This document shows, in pieces, positions 6,037 through 7,807 of a stretch of 7,807 nucleotides of DNA. The DNA comes from an uncultured Polyangiaceae bacterium (GTDB taxonomy: Bacteria; Myxococcota_A; Polyangia; Polyangiales; Houyiibacteriaceae): positions 1 to 7,807 of the forward strand of contig CAMYMX010000141.1 of NCBI GenBank assembly GCA_947259605.1, given 5' to 3'. The notes under the pieces are model-generated. The model ran no database searches. It was not told where the DNA came from and saw only the letters and a list, made by a program, of their open reading frames with translations. The first letter of the stretch is position 1; the number at the start of each line of letters is the position of its first letter. The position numbers were made by a program, and so were the translations under genes.

Positions 6037-6588
6037 CTACTTCGTCCCCTTCTCGCGGGCACGGTTGAGGCCTGTGGTTACGTATTGGATGATGCTGATC
6101 GCGATCGTCGTCAGGATGCCCGCACCCAGGAGCTGCAATACAAGCATGGGGGGTTGGCCACGCCAGGCGTGAGTGATCGTAAATAGGACGAAAAGGATCT
6201 GGAGGACTGTGTTGAGCTTGCTGGCGCCCGTCGGCTCGCCGTGAACGGGGGCCACGTAGAGTTGGTACACGATGGCTCCGGTGATGATGATGATGTCGCG
6301 GCCGACCACGATTGCCGAGAACCAAATCGGCACCAGTCCAATCCACGCTAGCGTGACGTAGGCGGCGAACATCAGCAGTTTGTCTGCCGCTGGGTCGAGA
6401 AGGCCGCCCACGCGTGTCCGCCAGTCGAAACGCCTCGCTAGGAATCCGTCCAAAGCATCCGAGAGGCCCGCAACTAGAATCAAACCCAAGGCTAGGCCAT
6501 AGCGACCCTGCAGGAGGCTCCAGACGATTGGCGCCACCAAGATGATGCGCAAGACGCAAATCATGTTTGGGATGTACTTGAGCTTCAC
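6037..6588 (-). CDS. CDP-alcohol phosphatidyltransferase family protein (PgsA / CMP-forming cardiolipin synthase-like)
   Basis: This 183-residue integral membrane enzyme transfers a phosphatidyl group from CDP-diacylglycerol (or a related CDP-alcohol donor) to an alcohol. The CDP-alcohol phosphotransferase signature is perfect: D44-xx-D47-G48-xx-A51-R52-x8-G61-xxx-D65-xxx-D69. Hydrophobic segments at about 9-24, 32-46, 72-87, 89-108, 126-141 and 147-168 fit the six-helix fold. Size and the SKLNT..LQ stretch (123-130) fit phosphatidylglycerophosphate synthase or the CMP-forming cardiolipin synthase. The sequence alone does not separate them, so no symbol is given. The start is GTG at 6588, with GGA a few bases upstream; the next methionine would remove part of the first helix. 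The gene lies 15 bases after the stop of a degraded SDR on the same strand and converges with the MBL-fold gene 12 bases away, with no visible terminator between them. Confidence 0.87.
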   Translation of the reverse strand: MKLKYIPNMICVLRIILVAPIVWSLLQGRYGLALGLILVAGLSDALDGFLARRFDWRTRVGGLLDPAADKLLMFAAYVTLAWIGLVPIWFSAIVVGRDIIIITGAIVYQLYVAPVHGEPTGASKLNTVLQILFVLFTITHAWRGQPPMLVLQLLGAGILTTIAISIIQYVTTGLNRAREKGTK

Positions 6589-6603
6589 TGGGATCCGACG
6601 GAG

Positions 6604-7215
6604 CTATTTCGCGCTGAACTTGGAATAACCGATGGTGATTCGTTGGTAGGTGGACGGTAGCAGCCTCACGACCCAGTCGAATACTCTAGCGTCCGGTCCG
6701 ACCAGAATTCGCCGTCGATTACGCCGCACGCCATCGAGGATCGCACGCGCTGCTTTGTCAGCGCCAGTGATGAATTTCTTTTCAAACCGTTCTCTACTGT
6801 CGATATCGCTGATATCGAGGTCACGGACGCTGCTGTCGATCCGCGACGAGCGGGCTATCCCCGTTTTGATCCCGCCAGGGTGGACGCTCGATGCACTGAC
6901 GCCGTAGCTCATGCCTTCGACCGTGCTGGCAAGTGCGACGCCCGCGTTGTTGAAGATCAGATTCGCCTTGCCGTGCTCGTCCACCACCTCGTCAGCCCAA
7001 GCATGCACTGCTTCGCGGTCGGCCACGTCCACTCTCCGCGACGTCACGTGGACGCCGAGCCCCCGCACCTGCTCGACCGTCTCCAGCAGCCCTTGCTCGT
7101 TCACGTCGCAGAGCGCGACGTCGCATTTCTGGCACCCTAGGTCGACGGCGGGCGCGCGCCCGATGTCAGACCTCGCGCCTGTAATTGCGGCCACCTTATT
7201 CTCGAAGCTTTTCAC
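6604..7215 (-). pseudogene. Short-chain dehydrogenase with in-frame loss of the catalytic core (probably non-functional)
   Basis: The frame is open for 203 codons from a GTG at 7215 with GAGAGG 7 bases upstream. It starts as a classical SDR (KVAAITGA, 7-14; NNAG, 89-92; TVEGMSY, 98-104). It then jumps directly to VHPGGIKTGIARSSRI (111-126) and the usual C-terminal half, with RRNRRRILVGPDA at 164-176. Relatives are about 275-280 residues, and the missing 70-80 residues would contain the helix after NNAG, the catalytic Ser and the YxxxK motif. In addition, the glycine-rich loop reads TGARSDIG instead of the usual TGAGSGIG, losing two glycines. Both changes should abolish oxidoreductase activity. 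The frame nevertheless has no stop or frameshift, so a short protein may still be made, or the transcript may be kept for the phosphatidyltransferase gene 15 bases downstream. Confidence 0.78.
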
Positions 7216-7341
7216 GACTGAACCTCTCCCCGGACGCATGGATCCTGCCAGACCGGATTTGCGCCGTCGACCAGTCAGAATTCCCGACAGACGCGTTGCG
7301 ATTGCTGGCATACTCTCACGAGAAGAGGCCCTGGAGGAACC
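7216..7341. promoter_or_regulatory. Divergent intergenic region with an extended -10 promoter for the ketoacyl synthase gene
   Basis: These 126 bases separate the divergent GTG at 7215 and TTG at 7342. On the plus strand TGGCATACT (7306-7314) fits an extended -10 element, TGn plus CATACT. A partial -35, CCGACA (7284-7289), is 19 bases upstream, which is longer than ideal. Transcription would start near 7321, giving a leader of about 20 bases that carries GGAGG (7333-7337). On the minus strand GGGGAGAGG precedes the GTG at 7215, but no convincing minus-strand promoter was found. Confidence 0.45.
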
Positions 7342-7807
7342 TTGCCGAACGCGTACATTTCTGGAACCGGCTTCCACGTGCCCGACGACGTCGTCAGCAA
7401 CGAGGAGCTCTCGAAACGCTACGGAATCGACACGAGCCACGAGTGGATCGTGAAGCGCACCGGTATCGAAGCACGCCGTTTCGCGCCTGCGGGCGTCGGC
7501 ACGTCGGATCTGGCGGTCCCCGCGGTGGAGATGGCGCTGGAACGAGCAGAGCTTGCGAAAACCGACATCGGGATGATCATCTTTGCGACCCTGTCACCAG
7601 ACCACGCCTTTCCGGGGTCGGGGGTCTACCTTCAAACCAAGCTCGGGCTGACGGACGACGGTGTCGGCCACTTCGTCGGCTGCCTCGACGTGCGAAATCA
7701 GTGCTCCGGGTTCTTGTACGGTCTCGCTACCGCAACAGCCATGGTGCAGTCCGGTTCCGTCGACAACGTCGTCGTGGTCGGCGCCGAGGTCCACTCGGCT
7801 GCACTCG
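7342..7807 (+). CDS. fabH: 3-oxoacyl-ACP synthase III (KAS III) family protein, N-terminal part; 3' end outside window
   Basis: The first 155 residues of a thiolase-fold condensing enzyme of the FabH family are present. The translation starts with TTG at 7342 and begins xPNAYISGTGFHVPDDVVSN. EWIVKRTGI (34-42) contains the Trp and Arg that line the CoA/ACP tunnel in FabH. The catalytic cysteine is C121 in DVRNQCSGFLYGL. The His and Asn of the Cys-His-Asn triad would be further downstream, outside the window. KAS III enzymes condense an acyl-CoA starter with malonyl-ACP to begin fatty acid synthesis. Paralogues serve secondary metabolism or other Claisen condensations, so fabH in the strict sense is not proven. 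The TTG start is chosen because GGAGG lies 4 bases upstream, the protein aligns from its first residue, and there is no ATG or GTG in frame close upstream. It is transcribed away from the degraded SDR. Confidence 0.88.
   Translation, partial: MPNAYISGTGFHVPDDVVSNEELSKRYGIDTSHEWIVKRTGIEARRFAPAGVGTSDLAVPAVEMALERAELAKTDIGMIIFATLSPDHAFPGSGVYLQTKLGLTDDGVGHFVGCLDVRNQCSGFLYGLATATAMVQSGSVDNVVVVGAEVHSAAL

Noticed and set aside
7216..7440. Upstream extension of the degraded SDR frame to an ATG at 7440
   Set aside because: The added residues show no family resemblance and overlap the ketoacyl synthase gene. The GTG at 7215 has a good ribosome binding site and starts the conserved region.
1..7807. Mobile elements, tRNA/rRNA genes, CRISPR repeats, toxin-antitoxin pairs
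   Set aside because: No transposase, terminal inverted repeats, cloverleaf, regularly spaced repeat or toxin-like small gene pair could be seen on either strand.

Overview
The window is GC-rich, densely packed bacterial DNA with six intact genes, two partial genes at the ends and two decayed genes. Gene content (glutathione-type formaldehyde dehydrogenase, several short-chain dehydrogenases, an acetoacetate-decarboxylase-family protein, a ketoacyl synthase III) suggests a proteobacterium or a member of the Myxococcota. That placement is a weak inference from family resemblance only. No RNA gene, CRISPR array, insertion sequence or origin was seen.

Region 1 (1-3401) is a metal and metalloid resistance block. 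It opens with the C-terminal third of a copper-exporting P-type ATPase (copA). Next, on the minus strand, is a 55-codon remnant of an NAD-dependent epimerase/dehydratase-like gene that keeps a perfect ribosome binding site and runs into the copA 3' end, which suggests an old recombination junction. A thioredoxin-type arsenate reductase (arsC) follows on the plus strand. Facing it on the minus strand is a two-gene unit: the arsenite efflux permease acr3 and a DHRS1-like short-chain dehydrogenase that starts 4 bases after the acr3 stop. ArsC would reduce arsenate to arsenite, Acr3 would export arsenite, and CopA exports Cu(I). No arsR regulator lies in the window.

Region 2 (3402-6024) starts from a compact 53-base divergent spacer. 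It is a plus-strand operon of an acetoacetate-decarboxylase-family protein, the class III alcohol dehydrogenase / S-(hydroxymethyl)glutathione dehydrogenase frmA, and a metallo-beta-lactamase-fold hydrolase resembling glyoxalase II and ETHE1. FrmA oxidises the glutathione adduct of formaldehyde. The hydrolase, one base downstream, sits where a thioester hydrolase would be expected, although no classical S-formylglutathione hydrolase is seen. The first gene has a TATACT box 8 bases before its ATG and no Shine-Dalgarno sequence, so its mRNA may be leaderless.

Region 3 (6037-7807) has a minus-strand pair: a short-chain dehydrogenase that has lost its central catalytic segment in frame, followed by a CDP-alcohol phosphatidyltransferase. 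Both start with GTG. Divergent from them is the N-terminal part of a ketoacyl-ACP synthase III gene, starting with TTG and cut by the window end.

No wholly new system is evident. The most interesting points are the acr3-coupled dehydrogenase, the frmA-hydrolase pairing behind an acetoacetate-decarboxylase homologue with an altered active site, and the two differently decayed dehydrogenase genes.
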